Origin: Melanocharis versteri
Lineage: Eukaryota > Chordata > Aves > Passeriformes > Melanocharitidae
Direction: 5' to 3'
NCBI GenBank assembly: GCA_013397845.1
Contig: VZTG01003804.1
Coordinates: 569,896 to 633,895 of the forward strand
Length of the DNA: 64,000 bases
Below the pieces are notes generated by a model. It saw only the letters and a program-made list of their open reading frames with translations, ran no database searches and was not told the origin of the DNA. How positions within the stretch are numbered: position 1 is the stretch's first letter; each line of letters starts with the position of its first letter. The position numbers were made by a program, and so were the translations under genes. Positions 47,501 through 60,756 of this stretch are shown here, piece after piece.

Positions 47501-49785
47501 TTTCAAATAATGAAAAGACTTCTAATTATTTTTCAATTAAAATGCCACATTCTTCAGAATGTTTATGTTATTTGCATAAACCTCTCTTACTTCCCTTCAA
47601 CTTAAACAAACTTTCCACGTATTACTATTCACATAGTTCTATGAATTATTTCTATGACTACTCTTCTGGAGAGGGGAAATTTGATATAATTACCTTATAT
47701 ATTTCTTTGCATGACTAAGTACATTTCGGTAGAGTAATGGAGTTTACAGGGCACAAAGTATGCAGTTAAAGTGATGAAAACCAGTAAATTCAAGGCATTT
47801 GTTAACACCAATGAGATCCCATGCTCTGTCTGAGGCTGAACAAGAAAGCTTTTAGTTTGGTGAACCATATTTAATTTTAAATATGACAGCCCTTCAGCTG
47901 ACCGATACCATCCTGCCAAAGTCTTCTTTATGCTTCAGAGTAGCATAAAGATTTATCTCTGAAATGGGGTAATAGAAAATCTTTCTCAACTTGCCAACAA
48001 GCTACCAAAAACCCAAGTTCTCCATTTTAGAGGATATACAACATACAAACACAGTCGGTGTTACCAGATGCCTGTTCCTCTAATGTAATTCGTACACAGA
48101 TAAACTTCATAAATCACCATTACCACAAAGCAACAATGATGACACATTCTCTAACAAACACTGCCTGATGCAGTAACTGCTGAGGAGATAAACTGCATTA
48201 CGCATATTTGACTCAGATTTGCAGAAGAGATGTTTCTGCTGGGTATTGGTAAAGTAGTTCAAATGAACTTTCAATTCCATTTCAGAACTCTTTCCACAGC
48301 CCTTTGGATTTCTTGCCACGCCTAGTTTAAAAGCATATTATTAAAAACACATGAGGAAAATTCATCTCTCCAGAATTGCTACACTGAAGCACAAAAATCC
48401 TTCCTGTCCCTCCCCAAGACTACTGTCCCAGTTGGTCAACCTTTATGTGGTACATGCTCTGCCCATGATTATACAGCTCCAGCAGCAAACCCAAAATGAT
48501 GGATTCATTAAACTCTGTCCTCACGTGTTTTGTGCAAGGATGAGCCCACTCATCACTAGGGAGTGGCATTACAGCTCTCCAGGGTCAAAAACCCTGGCTG
48601 CTACAATGAGAATGAAGGTTTTGCAGCTGCTGGAAATTTCTGTTCATAAATTCAGTACAGCACTGTTGAAATCTCCTGATACATTATTTCCAATCCACCA
48701 AAGGATTTCACTTTTGAGATGTGTAAGCATGGAAAAGCAAAACTTCATGTATGTCTTCAAGGGAGGAAGAGAGGTGAATCTTAGGGAGTTGCTCAACATT
48801 GGACCTAAAATCTAATTCCTTACACCCTTTCCTGTCACCTTGGATATGTAGTTTCACCCAAGGAAATTAAGTGTAAAATATTGTCATTTTTAGATAGCAT
48901 TTCTGATGATTGTTTTGCACAGATGTAAGTTATTGCCTTCTTGCAATACTAAAAAGTTAGAGATTAGGGCAGAGAGCAACCCTTCATGGCTGCTTCTGGT
49001 TGCCTAAAACAGTTGAAAACTTTTGTTTTTTTAAGGACCAAAAGAATCCTAAAAGGCAGAAAGGTGTCCTTTTTTTTTAAAGAAAAATTATAAATGATTG
49101 TAGAAAATAAGTTAATGGCGATGGGGGCAGGTTTGCTAGAAAAGGATAGTAGTTGGTCTGAAATATAAAGGAAATCATCCTTCTTTTATACAACTCAGGC
49201 CCCATATGAAATATTAATCTTGCTAATAAATCCCACAGTGTAATATTTCTTTAATTTGTTTATAAACCCTGAGCAGCCTCTCTTACACTCCCCAGGAAAA
49301 TCAGGATCTCTTGATATGAAACTCCAATTTTTCAAATTCTTTATGCCTCTTTGAATGATATAAACCAGGGAATGTGGTGATTATTATACACTTTGATGTC
49401 ACAATGCACTGAAAATTTCAACAGGATGAAAGTGAGAAAGAGTTAGGGGAAAAAAAAAACACAACCAAACAACAAAACACCAGCACTCCAGATGGCAAAG
49501 GTAAAACAATAATTATAGAAAGGCTGGTATCTAAAATATGAAAGAAAAGACTAAAGATTTAAAAAAAAAAAATCAATCTAATATGCACATAGGGGTAGAG
49601 TATGATAACGTGAAAGATAAAAAACCACAGTGCTTTTGTAAGTATAACAAATTCAATGTGTTGATGGGAAAAATGTGACTAGCAACTCAGAGGCTGCGAA
49701 AGAGACAAACTGTAAAAAGAGCCAGAGAAAGGGAAACAGATGTGTGAAATGAGGTCACTAGACAAGTGAGAAAAGAGGTGAGATC
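44520..49785. other. Unique DNA, no supported gene
   Basis: Several longish frames occur (122 codons at 45,262-45,630 minus, 144 at 46,368-46,802 minus, 154 at 48,351-48,815 plus). None has a recognisable domain, splice context or protein-like bias, so they are treated as chance. A-rich tracts lie near 49,449 and 49,561. Confidence 0.4.
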
Positions 49786-49789
49786 TTGA

Positions 49790-49950
49790 CTGTACTCTTG
49801 CAGCCACTAGCTTTTTGGGTGGGAGCGAGCTCCTGCCAGCCTTTGCGGGATGCTGGGTGGACGCGCCGGGCAGCGCAGCAGACCGGGGCTGGCAGGTGGG
49901 CAGGCTGCAGGCAGGGACTGTGCACCCTGCCAAGCTGGCAGCAGCAGGTT
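49790..49950. promoter_or_regulatory. Isolated CpG-dense GC-rich patch
   Basis: The patch has seven CpG pairs within about 75 bases (49,823-49,898), including GGACGCGCCGGGCAGCGCAG near 49,859. Apart from the LTR at 44 kb, nothing else in the window comes close. It is too short to meet usual CpG-island length rules. It adjoins a repeat-free, denser stretch at 50.03-50.47 kb. It may be a small promoter or enhancer core of an unannotated transcript, or a GC-rich piece of an unrecognised element. No TATA box or initiator is evident. Confidence 0.35.
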
Positions 49951-50029
49951 AAATGCTTTCTGCAGAGTGAGGAGAGAGGCCCCCACACAGCAGAGTGTTT
50001 AAGCTAACAGGTGGGGTGAGAAGATCTGA

Positions 50030-50470
50030 CAGACGATGCTTATTACAGTCTCCCAGCAGAGCATGAAGTGGGTAGATGCTCCTAATGACCGTATACAAGG
50101 TGACTGACTCACTCCTATTTGTTGAACAGCTTGAAAGGAGGATATTCTACCCTGAGGAAGACTGACCTGTCTTCTTCATGCTTTTTTTTATTTTGTTTTT
50201 CTTTTAGCATTTAATAACGAAAGCTTCCTCTCATGCAGCAGATTAGCTGCTGCCACAATGTACCCATGGTCATGAAACCAACAGTGTCCGGCAAGCTCTA
50301 GATAATCTTTGCCCTGCAGGACCACAGAGAATGACTCTGTGTAAAGCATTTGGAAGGGCATGAGCTGCCCAGGGGAAACCCGAGGGGTTATTACCAGTGC
50401 ATTGATCTCTGGTGTAGCTGCCCGACTACATCGCTTTGAAGCTACAGGACATTAAGTCCGTGCCATGATT
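50030..50470. promoter_or_regulatory. Enhancer-like, possibly conserved noncoding stretch
   Basis: This is a balanced-composition, repeat-free segment rich in distinct words: CAGCAGATTAGCTGCTGCC (about 50,236), CAATGTACCCATGGTCATGAA (about 50,257), GGGGTTATTACCAGTGCATTG (about 50,384). It stands out from AT-rich flanks and lies just to the right of the CpG-dense patch. A long pyrimidine tract precedes it near 50,170-50,205. There is no open frame that suggests an exon. Conservation cannot be tested from a single sequence. Confidence 0.25.
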
Positions 50471-53400
50471 TTTCTTCTTCTCAGTGCTATTCCTAATAGG
50501 ACTGCTAGATAATATTCTCATACATTTTTGCTTGTCTTATCTGGTCTCTGAACACTGTTGAAACTGATAACGCATTTCAAACTTCTCTTGCAGAAAAATA
50601 GGCTAATGTTTAAGGAATAGATAAGCCACAGGGGTTAGAAATAGGGCTGTTTCAGAAAGAGAAAAAGAATGAAATTTTGTACGGGTCACAGTGTGTGTAG
50701 AAGGGACACAGAAGTGTCTTCTCACTGTTGCAAATAAAATTTTGTGTGTTTATGACTGTGTCTGCAATGGAGATAGTAGTACTGAGTAAAAGCAAATTTC
50801 AGCTTGAGCATTTGAGGAGATTTGGGACATGATGAGTACAGATTTTTGTCTGACATTCCTAATAACTATTCAAATTTGGCCATTCCCACAATAATTCTGT
50901 TGTGGTTTATTTTTCCCATATGTAAAATAGGCTACAGTCCAACTCATATGCCTACAGATATTTACTGTAAACAAACAAGTTATTTCTATTCTCTATGGAC
51001 TAGACATATTTATTATAATATACAGTATAGCCCAGGGACAGATTCCCTGGCATGGTGCTGGGAGAAATACCTCTGTGCAGAACAAATACTCCTGCTTGAC
51101 CACGGTATTGCCTTCTCATCCTTGTCACAGCTTTATCTGCCATCATATAGCCAGTGAGCATTCATTAGAAACAGTTGCCTATAGCAAATCCTAGATGAGG
51201 ACTGTGAAGACAAGAATAAAATTTTGGGGGAAAAGTGAGGTAGTGAGAAGAGGTCCATGCATTTGTGTTTTCACATAGGGTCAAAGCACTTGAAGTAGGG
51301 AGAAGGTGGGGATCCTGAGGACTGAGTTTCCCTTTCTTTACAAAAAAGAACTGGGATACCCAAGAATGCAATGCCATAGGTGTGGGGATGAAGGCCTGCT
51401 ACTGAGCCAAGCACAAACCCTGCAGCTTTCAAGAGTCAGCAGCTGTGGGGGACCAGGTTTCTCAAAAGCACTTTCTAAATGTTGTTTCTACTGAAGCAGA
51501 ATGAATCACCTCAATGCAGCGTACTCTACTCAGGCTTCTGAGCATTTTGTACGGCAGTGCAGTAAAGCAGACACGTTCATTTGGTGTATATATTAATAAG
51601 AATTTATCTCACCTGACTCCTCATGGGTCACCAGGTCCAGATACAGCAAATGGAGAGAATGAAGCAGTTCCCTCGCCTGCTTCAAATATCTGGCTTTAAA
51701 TAAGATGGTTTCTGTCCATGAAGTGCCTGCTTTCCTCCACTGACTAAAAAGGGATTGTAAACAACACACTCAGATGTAATTATCTACTCTGTAGATGCCT
51801 AAAGCTGGCAGGGTGAATCCTTTTTTATCTATCTGAACCAAATCACAAACTCCATTTTGTTAATGAAAATTGCCTTCCAACTTCTACTTGTAACTCAGAA
51901 GGAGTTGTTGAAGATCAGACACTGGAGATCAACCAAGAGTCATTAATAAATGGAGAGTAGATGCAAGCAGCAGAATAGATGTAAACAAAGAATGAATGGT
52001 ATGGATAGGAAGGAAGGTACAGCTTTGCAGGTAGCTATGGTGTGATGTACCAAACGTGGAAGGAGTCTGAGCTGAAGGTATCTAATGATCCTGGACAGCG
52101 TTATCAAAGGCAGAATGTCTCTCATAAATGTGACAGCAATGAAGACAGAGATTTTGTCTGAAATTTTGCACTCAGGTTAACTGCAAAAGGAAATTCAGAA
52201 ACTCACAGGCTATCAACCAAGGAAAATACTGAGCATATCCTTTGTCTAGTCTCTGCCTGTGAGTTTATGAGTGGAAGGTGTGGTTATTTAAGAAGCTGTT
52301 TTGGAAAGCCATTTTGCTCTGCTTTTACTACCAGAACAATTTGAATATTTGCATTGTCTGGGAAAAGGTACATCTTTATTATGAAGAGCAATCAGAGGTA
52401 GGATGTGTTAGTTTAATTTGCAAAGTGGTCAGGCATAAAGTATAATATATGTGACTGTCTCTAACCACATAACTCTGCTCAGCAAGCGAGTACTGAAGAA
52501 CCACAAACTGGAGCCAGTATATTAACCTGGGAGCACCCAGCTGTGGTAAGCTCCTTGGTTAGCAATAATTACATTCACTGCAAGGCAGTTCAGCTTGGTT
52601 AAGTTGGACTGCTGTGTGCTCAGATCACAAGCAGTCAAACCAGAGAGCCTCATCTAGACTGACTCCAGTGACACTCAAGTCATAGGAAATGATACTTCCA
52701 TTCTATTGCATGCCACCAAACAGACTTTATGTTTAGCCCTGATCCTCTTACAGGTGAAAGAAAAAGCCACTTCCCGCAACTGGAGGTTTGCTATTCAGGG
52801 GTTTGTGAAGTCACCCAAACACAAAAAGTGTAACATTTTTTCACAATATTTCCCGCATATCTTATGGAAATTCATTATACGGCCTAGTAAATTCAAATGG
52901 TTTTGCTGACCTTTCATTGATAGTTTTCTCTAATGTGAGACTTTTTAATAAAGCATCCATTGAACATACCAAACCTGCCACATCACTTCATTTTTATTAG
53001 CTATTTTCTCAGCTTCATTGCTAGACACTGTGGTGCAACATGATATCTGATTAGAGAGTTTTATTTCTTGGCTGGCAGTTTCACTACAAATAGAAAAGAA
53101 GAAAAACATATATACCACCCACATATCTTTTTCTTGCACATATTCCCACCCATTATCTGGAACAAAACAAAAGAGTTTGTTGGACTTCAAAAGATGAACC
53201 AGATACTTCAGTTTCAGACCTCATGCGGGACTGGTTCATGGAACATGTCTGGAATTCTTCACAAATAATAATCTGTAGCTCATTAACCATAGTAACTATT
53301 TCCTGGTCCGTTTCCTCCCAATAATAAACATAGTGGCTCATAATCTGCTAGGCAAGGAAAACATCTACTTATTCCAATTCGTAAAACAAATCCTGCTCTT

Positions 53401-56400
53401 TATTTAAGGCAGTTATGAGCACTCCAGGCTAGAATTTTGCACTTAGAAAATCCATCTCGCAATTAAAATAACTGACAGGGATGCGTCACAACTCTCCTGG
53501 TTTTCAGGACATCCAACAGAGTAAGAAAAGCTCATCAATTTTTGTATGTACCAGTAAGACATTTGTTGACAGCATAGTGGCTTTTATCTATCAATATAGT
53601 CCCCCTGGCAATATATGTCAGTGCATCCTGAGACTTTATGGATTCATCCTTGTAAGGATTTTGACATGAATTACAACAGCTTTACCCTCAGTGTACAGAC
53701 AGCAGACATGAGGTATTTGTCCAGAACTATAAAGAAACTATATCTAGCTTTCTTGAAACCTATCCTGAAGTTTTAAACACAATGCACCATTATCTCTATC
53801 TTATGTCTTTGGAACATCACCTAAAGACATCCAGGATCCATAGAGGTCATTTTTTTCAGCTCGAAACAGAGCCTTTAGAACAGAAGAAAAGTAGTTCATG
53901 CTAGATGTTTCTTTTTGAACTGTTGGAAGACACTGGGCCGGGGCATCCAATCATACAGAATAGGAAGAAAATATCTTCCAATGGTGTAGGACATGTGGTT
54001 GCTCCCAATTATTTCTTCACTTCAATATATTCTTCCTTCAGATTAGAAATCAAACTTTGGCAAGCAGCAGTCCACGGCCAATGTAAGTAACATTCAAATG
54101 GCCCAAACTGCCTTACACCTGGCACAGCCGTGAGAACCTTACCCTAGGCTATGAGAAATGAACATGGAGCCCTCTTTATGCCCAAAAATGCACATGCATG
54201 AAGCAAGAGCCATAAGCGGTCTGGTACGAGCATATCCCCGCATGTATGCACACAAGCATGTGCTCCATGGCTGCCCAATTCGACTTTTCTCACCTTCTTG
54301 AACATATTTGAAGGGTCCTGTCACCTTTGTGCTCCATTCAACTGAGTGGTGAACAAATTAAAAGGTAAAAGGGCAGAAGGACTATGCTGGATAGAGGAGA
54401 GAAAGACTATACCTGCATTATGCCCAGCCGTGAAAATAAAGAATAAGCAACCCAAGGAACGATAAAATGTATGCAACAGAATGGGTTTTGACATGGGCTG
54501 TCCAAAATTCTAGTCTTGAATCCTGTGCATCTGCTTGGATCCTTGAGACTAATTTTGCCTTACCTTTCCTGTGACTTTGACCCACATGAAAAATCCCAAG
54601 CGAATTTATCCTACAGTGCAGATCAGCCTTCCACAGCACTTTTTATTTCCCGGCAGCTGGACATGAGTGTGGCCTTTCCTCCAAACCTTTGTCACCTAAA
54701 GTGCAAAATCATTTCCCACCAAGATAACATAGACACACAGAATGCACAGACTAGAAAAGTCTGATCTATGTCTATAATCCACTTCTATCTCTTGGGAATA
54801 ACTGGATTCTTGTTTTCTATGATTTGTAACGTCTCCTTCAATCCTGTAAATCGCAAACATACAATATGACTTTCAGATATGCCTGTCATGCTTTCCTTCA
54901 TATTTAGAACTGTACCAGGATTGATGTTTTACTGACTTGGTTTCTAGAGAGTACTCCACTGATGAAAAATATTTTTATTTTTTTTAACCAGGTTTGAGAA
55001 AACATGCTTCTGGAGCAAGCAGAGGAGTAGATCCCAAAAAACTTGTGCTTTTTTCCCTTACAGCATCTGTTTTTTACAACCGCCCACAATGAGACTATTT
55101 ATGGCTAGATCCCCATCAAGGGTTATGCCTTTTTCAACATGACCTTTTAGATTGTGTCAGTTTGAGCTTATTACTACATTTTGTAAAATAAAAACATTGA
55201 GAAACTTGTGCTGCTGTACTATAAGAAAAATAAGTAAATCTATTACATAGCACCAATAAATTACACATTTTGAGGATAAATATTTAGGCTAATTGGTAAA
55301 TGTTTAACAATACTCACCTAAAAAATAGAAATATATACAACTTGATCTCAAACAGTTATTTACAGTTCTGCAGGTAATTCCTCTCCCATTAAAGGACTAA
55401 AGTGCAAAGGGTGGCTGTGAACACTGAGCCCTCTTCCACAGTGTGTAGATCCTCACACCTGGGACTGTCGTATGTGTACTGAGCAAAGTGACCGATGTCT
55501 ATCCAATGCTTGCTTTCTCTTCTCCTTCCTGTGAGATGCAATATCAGAAGTATAACACTGTTGGAAGTAATCTGTACTCAACATTGCATTAAACTGTACA
55601 CTGACATAAGTATGGACAATTTCATGATTATTAAATATGCTTTGCACCTTAACCAGACAACAGAAATATATAATTTAATTATTATTTTTTCATTCTCATC
55701 TGAGTTTATGTTGAGATCTGACTATGCTGTGAGAATGCTTTAAACCACCAATTGATCCAAGTATGATTCAGACAGCATCAGAGCCAGTCCAGAGAGAGAA
55801 ATGGCATACACAGAATTTACTTATTGGATTATATAGAGTAGCATATATCTCATTCTTTTAGCAGAGAAAGCATTAGAAGGAAGCAAATAAGGCAATAAAA
55901 TCCACTAAATTCAGTGGACAGTAACAAGGAAGAACTTCCAGATTAGGCTGAAGAAATCTCTGCAACTCTGCAGGAGAGAGAAACTCCCAGAGCTTCGTAG
56001 GTAAAATTGAGGCAAGGGGTACAATCATGGGTGGCACAAATGAATTCCTAATAAGACTTTTGCATGTATTCTCTAATAAGCAACTATATTCTTTAAAATT
56101 AACTATGATCACCAGAAAAACACTTTCAAATCATGTATTATAAACAGGCAAATATATTAAGTAATTAATCTATAGTTTGATTAAATCCCTCTTTCCACCT
56201 CTTCACACAGAGGTCTCTAGGGTATCTTATGTGAATGGCAATCATTCCCAAAAGAAAAAAAAATGTATCCCTAGCTTGTGAGGATAGATGAAAACAGCTT
56301 CCATTTGATCTCTGTAGTATGCATCAATTAGAATTGCTGCTGACAGTTTTGTGCAGCTTCTCTCAAAAATTTTCTTCTTGCGACTTACAAAGTGACTAGA

Positions 56401-59400
56401 AGTGTAATATCTCCATAAGAGTTAGAGGCCCTGCTGTGCGATACACCCAGTAAATCAGAAGATCCAGCTTTTAAAATATTCTCCCTAGATCCAAATAATT
56501 CCCTGTTAGCTGAAGATAGGACATCCAAAATGGATTTTAGGAGAAAATGGATGAACTGGAGTGGTTACATAACATCACTGAGTGCAAATATCACTGCAGA
56601 ATTCAACAGCTTGGCACACATCTATACTAGGGAAGCTTTTTGCATATTATCTACTCAGTGATACAATATTTTACAGAAAATTCACAATTACGTCATAAAT
56701 AGTTCTAGAAATGGATTTACATTTTGGACTCCGACAGATCTTCTGTGACAGGACTGCAAGCTACAGTTAGATGAGAAGTGGAATGGACTAATTTCATTAA
56801 TTTGCTGTTGGCATGGAGTTTTAAAGATCTAATCTCAACTACAGGGAAACAATGCGTATATGTCACATGTAACCTATAAAAATAATTTATGTTACTTTTT
56901 GTTGAGAAACACCAGAGTCAAAACAGATGACCCAGTATTTTTCGGGGCCAATATATCTCAGAACTTGTTTAATATTACTTAAAGGTGTTGGGCCATATAG
57001 AAGTTTGAAGAAGGGGTATCTCCCTTGATGTCCAAGAAAATGCACTGGTTTGGTTCCCTTGAAGGTGTGAGTCACTCCATACATTACTAATGAAAAATGC
57101 AAAGACGATAGGAATGCCTACCGATAATAGGAATCACATAAATGCATCACAAGCGCAGCATCCCTCCCTTGACTCTTACAAAGATAGCAGGGCTCTCTGC
57201 ATGTTCAGAAAGTGCCTTCCCAATACAGAGAGCAAATTTGGAGCTAGTCCACTGCTCCAAATTTATACCCATAAACCTCACAACAATATTTTAAACCCTT
57301 ATTTTAAGCATGAACTGGGTGTTAGAAGCAGTAAGTCGTGCTGGACCGGGAAAATAAGACATCCTGTCAAAGAATACAATTAAAAAGAGAAGATTTCAAG
57401 GATTAATTAGAGCTAGGTGGTCAGAAAAATGTAATGCTTCATAGAAAATAAATCCTTAACATTGTTAGTACCCCAATAGTGTGCAGAGCATGGATATATA
57501 TTCCAGATTAATTCCCTTCTCAATTTAATAATTTTTCATCTAAAAGATACTAAATCAGATAAGGAGAAGCTTTGATAGAAGTTACTGGTAGGTAAATCTA
57601 ATTGAACAGTGAGAAAAAGAGTATAATGGAACAAATAATTCTCCTTTGTAGCAAAGAAAAAAGAAATAGAATTGAATGTGTTCCCTTTTTCAGTACAAAG
57701 AATAATCAGATCAACTGCAGTATTGAAAACAACTGTATTAAAACAGATATCTGATTTCATTGGAGTAACAGATGCTTGGCTAATTCAAGATATCAACAAG
57801 GATGTGAAAACAGTGGGACATAAAGTCACCCCATGATGTGTCAAAGCTGAGGAAATTCTAAAAGATGCAATTCACTGAGCCACCATCTTAATTGTGTGAA
57901 CTGCTGCTACTTTCAAACTTTGTGTTAAAAACATTAGTTTATGCTTTTGTCCTACCCTACACCCACTGCAACAGAAGCAGTGACACTGTCACTCTTTGGT
58001 TTTCCTAGTGTCTTCATTACTGTAGTCTTCGGATGCCTAAAACTCTGGAATTGTATCCAGAAAGAAAAAAAGTACATTTTTATTACTTACCTCATCCCCT
58101 TTACCTTCCCTGACTATTGTGGATCTGATGTGGGAAAGGTTTCTTGTGTATGTATCTTATTTCATATTATTATTCTTGCAATCACCGTGTACTCTGTGGT
58201 AGCTTTACTTTTCAAATAAAGAAACAGAAGCACAGAAAAGCAAGATGTCGACTTGCAGGTAAGATGTCAGGGGTGAAGGAAATATTTGTTATTCCTTTCC
58301 TGGTTTCTTCTTTAATTAGCTGAGTTATTTTGCTAATGGCATGGTAGCATTATAAATGATAAATATTTGTTAAAAAATTAATTTATAAAATGAGCAGTGG
58401 CAAGATCAGGAACCACAAATATGAGAGTAGGTAAAGCAGTGTGAGTTTTCTCTTAACCTTCTGCATTCAGAAGTCTAAATGTGCCTATCTTGATAGAGAT
58501 TTCTGTTCCGCATGGCATGATGGATTACATGTAGCACAAAGCCACGCACATCCATTTTTCTTGTCCACTATAGAGAGGATCTGTTCAAAAAAGGGGTTTG
58601 AAATGGTCAAAACCACTTTTCAAGAATGGATTTGGAGGGGGGATATTGCAGAGCACACATGGTGTACAAGACTTTGGGTGTGTTTAGCCAGGATACACAG
58701 GTAAACATCTGGGAAGACACCACAGAAATCCAAGTAAATAGTGCTGTGCAATATCTGAACATGTTTATAACTTCTGCGTGATAATGCATGCAAAACTAAA
58801 CTGGCCATTGCTTTTAAGAAAATCTACAGATATGAGGCTAACAAGCCTATTGCAGGCTGAGCACTTAGTTTCTCTTCCAGTCTCTTTCTTCCAGCAGCTG
58901 CTCACTTTTATGCTGGTCCCTCTATTCAGAAAACACTTCATTAAATGGATAATATGGACAAAGAAGCAATGAGATCTGGATATGCAGAGAGCAATCAAAG
59001 ATTTCACAACTATAGCCCATAGTATTGACTAGAATGTGATTACAGAAGTAACAGAGGAAAGTGGAAAAACATCACAGGCTAGGTAACATCACGGTCCATC
59101 TCCTTTGAAGACTCGTGGCAAAAAATTGACTAGAGCCTGCAGCAAGTTCCCTGCTAGGCATCTCACCCAGCTCCTGTGGATGACTGCTCCCATTACAGGA
59201 AAAAAATAGCAGAGAAGAAATAGATCTTGTAAACCCCTGCTTCAAACAATCCTCTAGAGTGTCTCAGCCTCTGTCCCAAATCCACTTTCAAGTATGTGTT
59301 AAGAGCAGTAACAGCTAGAAGAGGTTTTCTTTCATATATCCAGGGAAATCAGAAAGAAAGAGAACTTACGATATTTCAGCAAAACAGGCCAAAACACATG

Positions 59401-60370
59401 ATGAGTTTAAAACATGTGAAAGGCATAAAAAAAATCCTGTACACGATCTAGGTGAGACTGTCTGATGAATGGGCCAAGTACATACACAAGAATAATAAAT
59501 ATTTACAGTCAAGGAGAAGAGGAAAAGACAAGGTTCCCAGGTTTTTTCAAATCCATTCCAAGTATGATTAAGCTTCACTCTTACATTATTTAAATATTTC
59601 AATTTTGTGCCTTTGGTAAGTGGCATGATCAAATTCCATTTACTCCAAATTCTTGATCTTAATAAATCAATACTTCCTCCCTTGTCAATCATGGTACCAG
59701 CCTCATGTATGACAAGACTGATGACATGTAAATGCATGTGATCTATAGCCCTTATATCTCTCTGACATTCTGCACCTCCAAGTTCTAATCCTGGCCTACA
59801 CCTGTCTTCCTCTAACTAATCTCTGATAAGACAAATATCTTATTTCTATTTTCTCATTATTTCTTAAAGCTGTTACCAACCTCTCAACATTTACTTGATG
59901 AATACAGCTATCAAAAAACTGGGCATGAACCCAGAAATTAAGTTTTCCTACATTTTTTATATTAGTTATGTTGTTATCTCTTTTCAATTGTAGTTCACTA
60001 TTGTTAAGAACATTATAAGCTGTGTAAACAAATCAGCATTTGAAGACACATTTTGAAAAAGCAGAAATAAACAATATTCTATTTGCCACCCATCCTGTCT
60101 CGTACATTAGCTTATATGTACACCATAGACAAATTAGATTACCCTATGGGATGAGAATAATTTACCTTTGTATCTGATATAAAGGGGTGCAAGCACTGTT
60201 TTGCTGAAAGGATACTGCTTTTTAAAATAATAATAATTTTAATAATACTAATACCACCACATAATACATACAAATTTTGGCAGCAAAACAAACATATGAA
60301 TCATAGCAGAAGGAGTTTCGTTTGAGACGGTTTTGGTTCAGAGAGCTGGTCTTTCCTTATGCTTTACAAT
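50471..60370. other. Unique AT-rich DNA, no supported gene or repeat
   Basis: About 9.9 kb without a recognised repeat, which is long for this window. Frames of up to 123 codons (59,366-59,737 minus) show no domain. A frame at 57,941-58,219 is hydrophobic but lies in CT-rich DNA; a donor-like CAGGTAAGA follows at 58,256. The stretch at about 52,480-52,680 has a somewhat enhancer-like texture. Confidence 0.35.
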
Positions 60371-60375
60371 AATAG

Positions 60376-60756
60376 TGATGCCTAAAGGAAGGCTACCTGG
60401 AACTGAGGCTGGACAGAGTTAAAGAATAAAATAGATATTTATTGAAAGGCCTTCACAGGGCACACCCTGGGAGTACAAAAGCCTGGCTAAGACTACACCT
60501 AAGATGGATCCCCAAGATGGACCCCGTGTCACGGGTTCTCACCCTTTTTATAAGTTTTGGCCCATTTACATATTCGGGCCAACTGTCCAACCACAGCTTC
60601 AGTCCACACGGTCCCATCCTTTCGGACTGCCCCCTCTCACTTTGTGGCTGTTTACATTCTTGAGGTCTGAAGCTGCACATGTCCTTGGTTCTTCAGGCTG
60701 GAAATGGTGTGTTTTGCCTAGCCAGGCTAGGAGAAGAGCTGTTAGCACTACACAAG
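60376..60756 (-). mobile_element. Bird retroviral LTR with TATA box and poly-A signal, minus orientation
   Basis: On the minus strand a TATA box CTTATAAAAAG lies at 60,543-60,553 and a poly-A signal AATAAA at 60,438-60,443, about 105 bases apart. This is the expected U3-R-U5 order and spacing. The U5 end on the plus strand reads CCTAAAGGAAGGCTACCTGG (about 60,380) and GAGGCTGGACAGAGTTAAAG, words I associate with bird LTRs. The U3 start is probably TGTAGTGCTAACAG or TGTGTAGTGC near 60,754-60,756. No target-site duplication was confirmed and no internal retroviral sequence adjoins it, so it looks like a solo LTR. Short frames inside it are not genes. Confidence 0.7.

Noticed and set aside
48351..48815. 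154-codon plus-strand open frame, among the longest outside repeats
   Set aside because: No recognisable domain, motif or splice context; residue usage looks random. A chance frame of this length is plausible in 64 kb.
57941..58219. Hydrophobic 92-codon frame followed by an AATAAA and a donor-like site
   Set aside because: Hydrophobicity follows from the CT-rich composition; there is no acceptor, and the donor at 58,256 lies after the stop and the poly-A-like signal, which is inconsistent with one gene.
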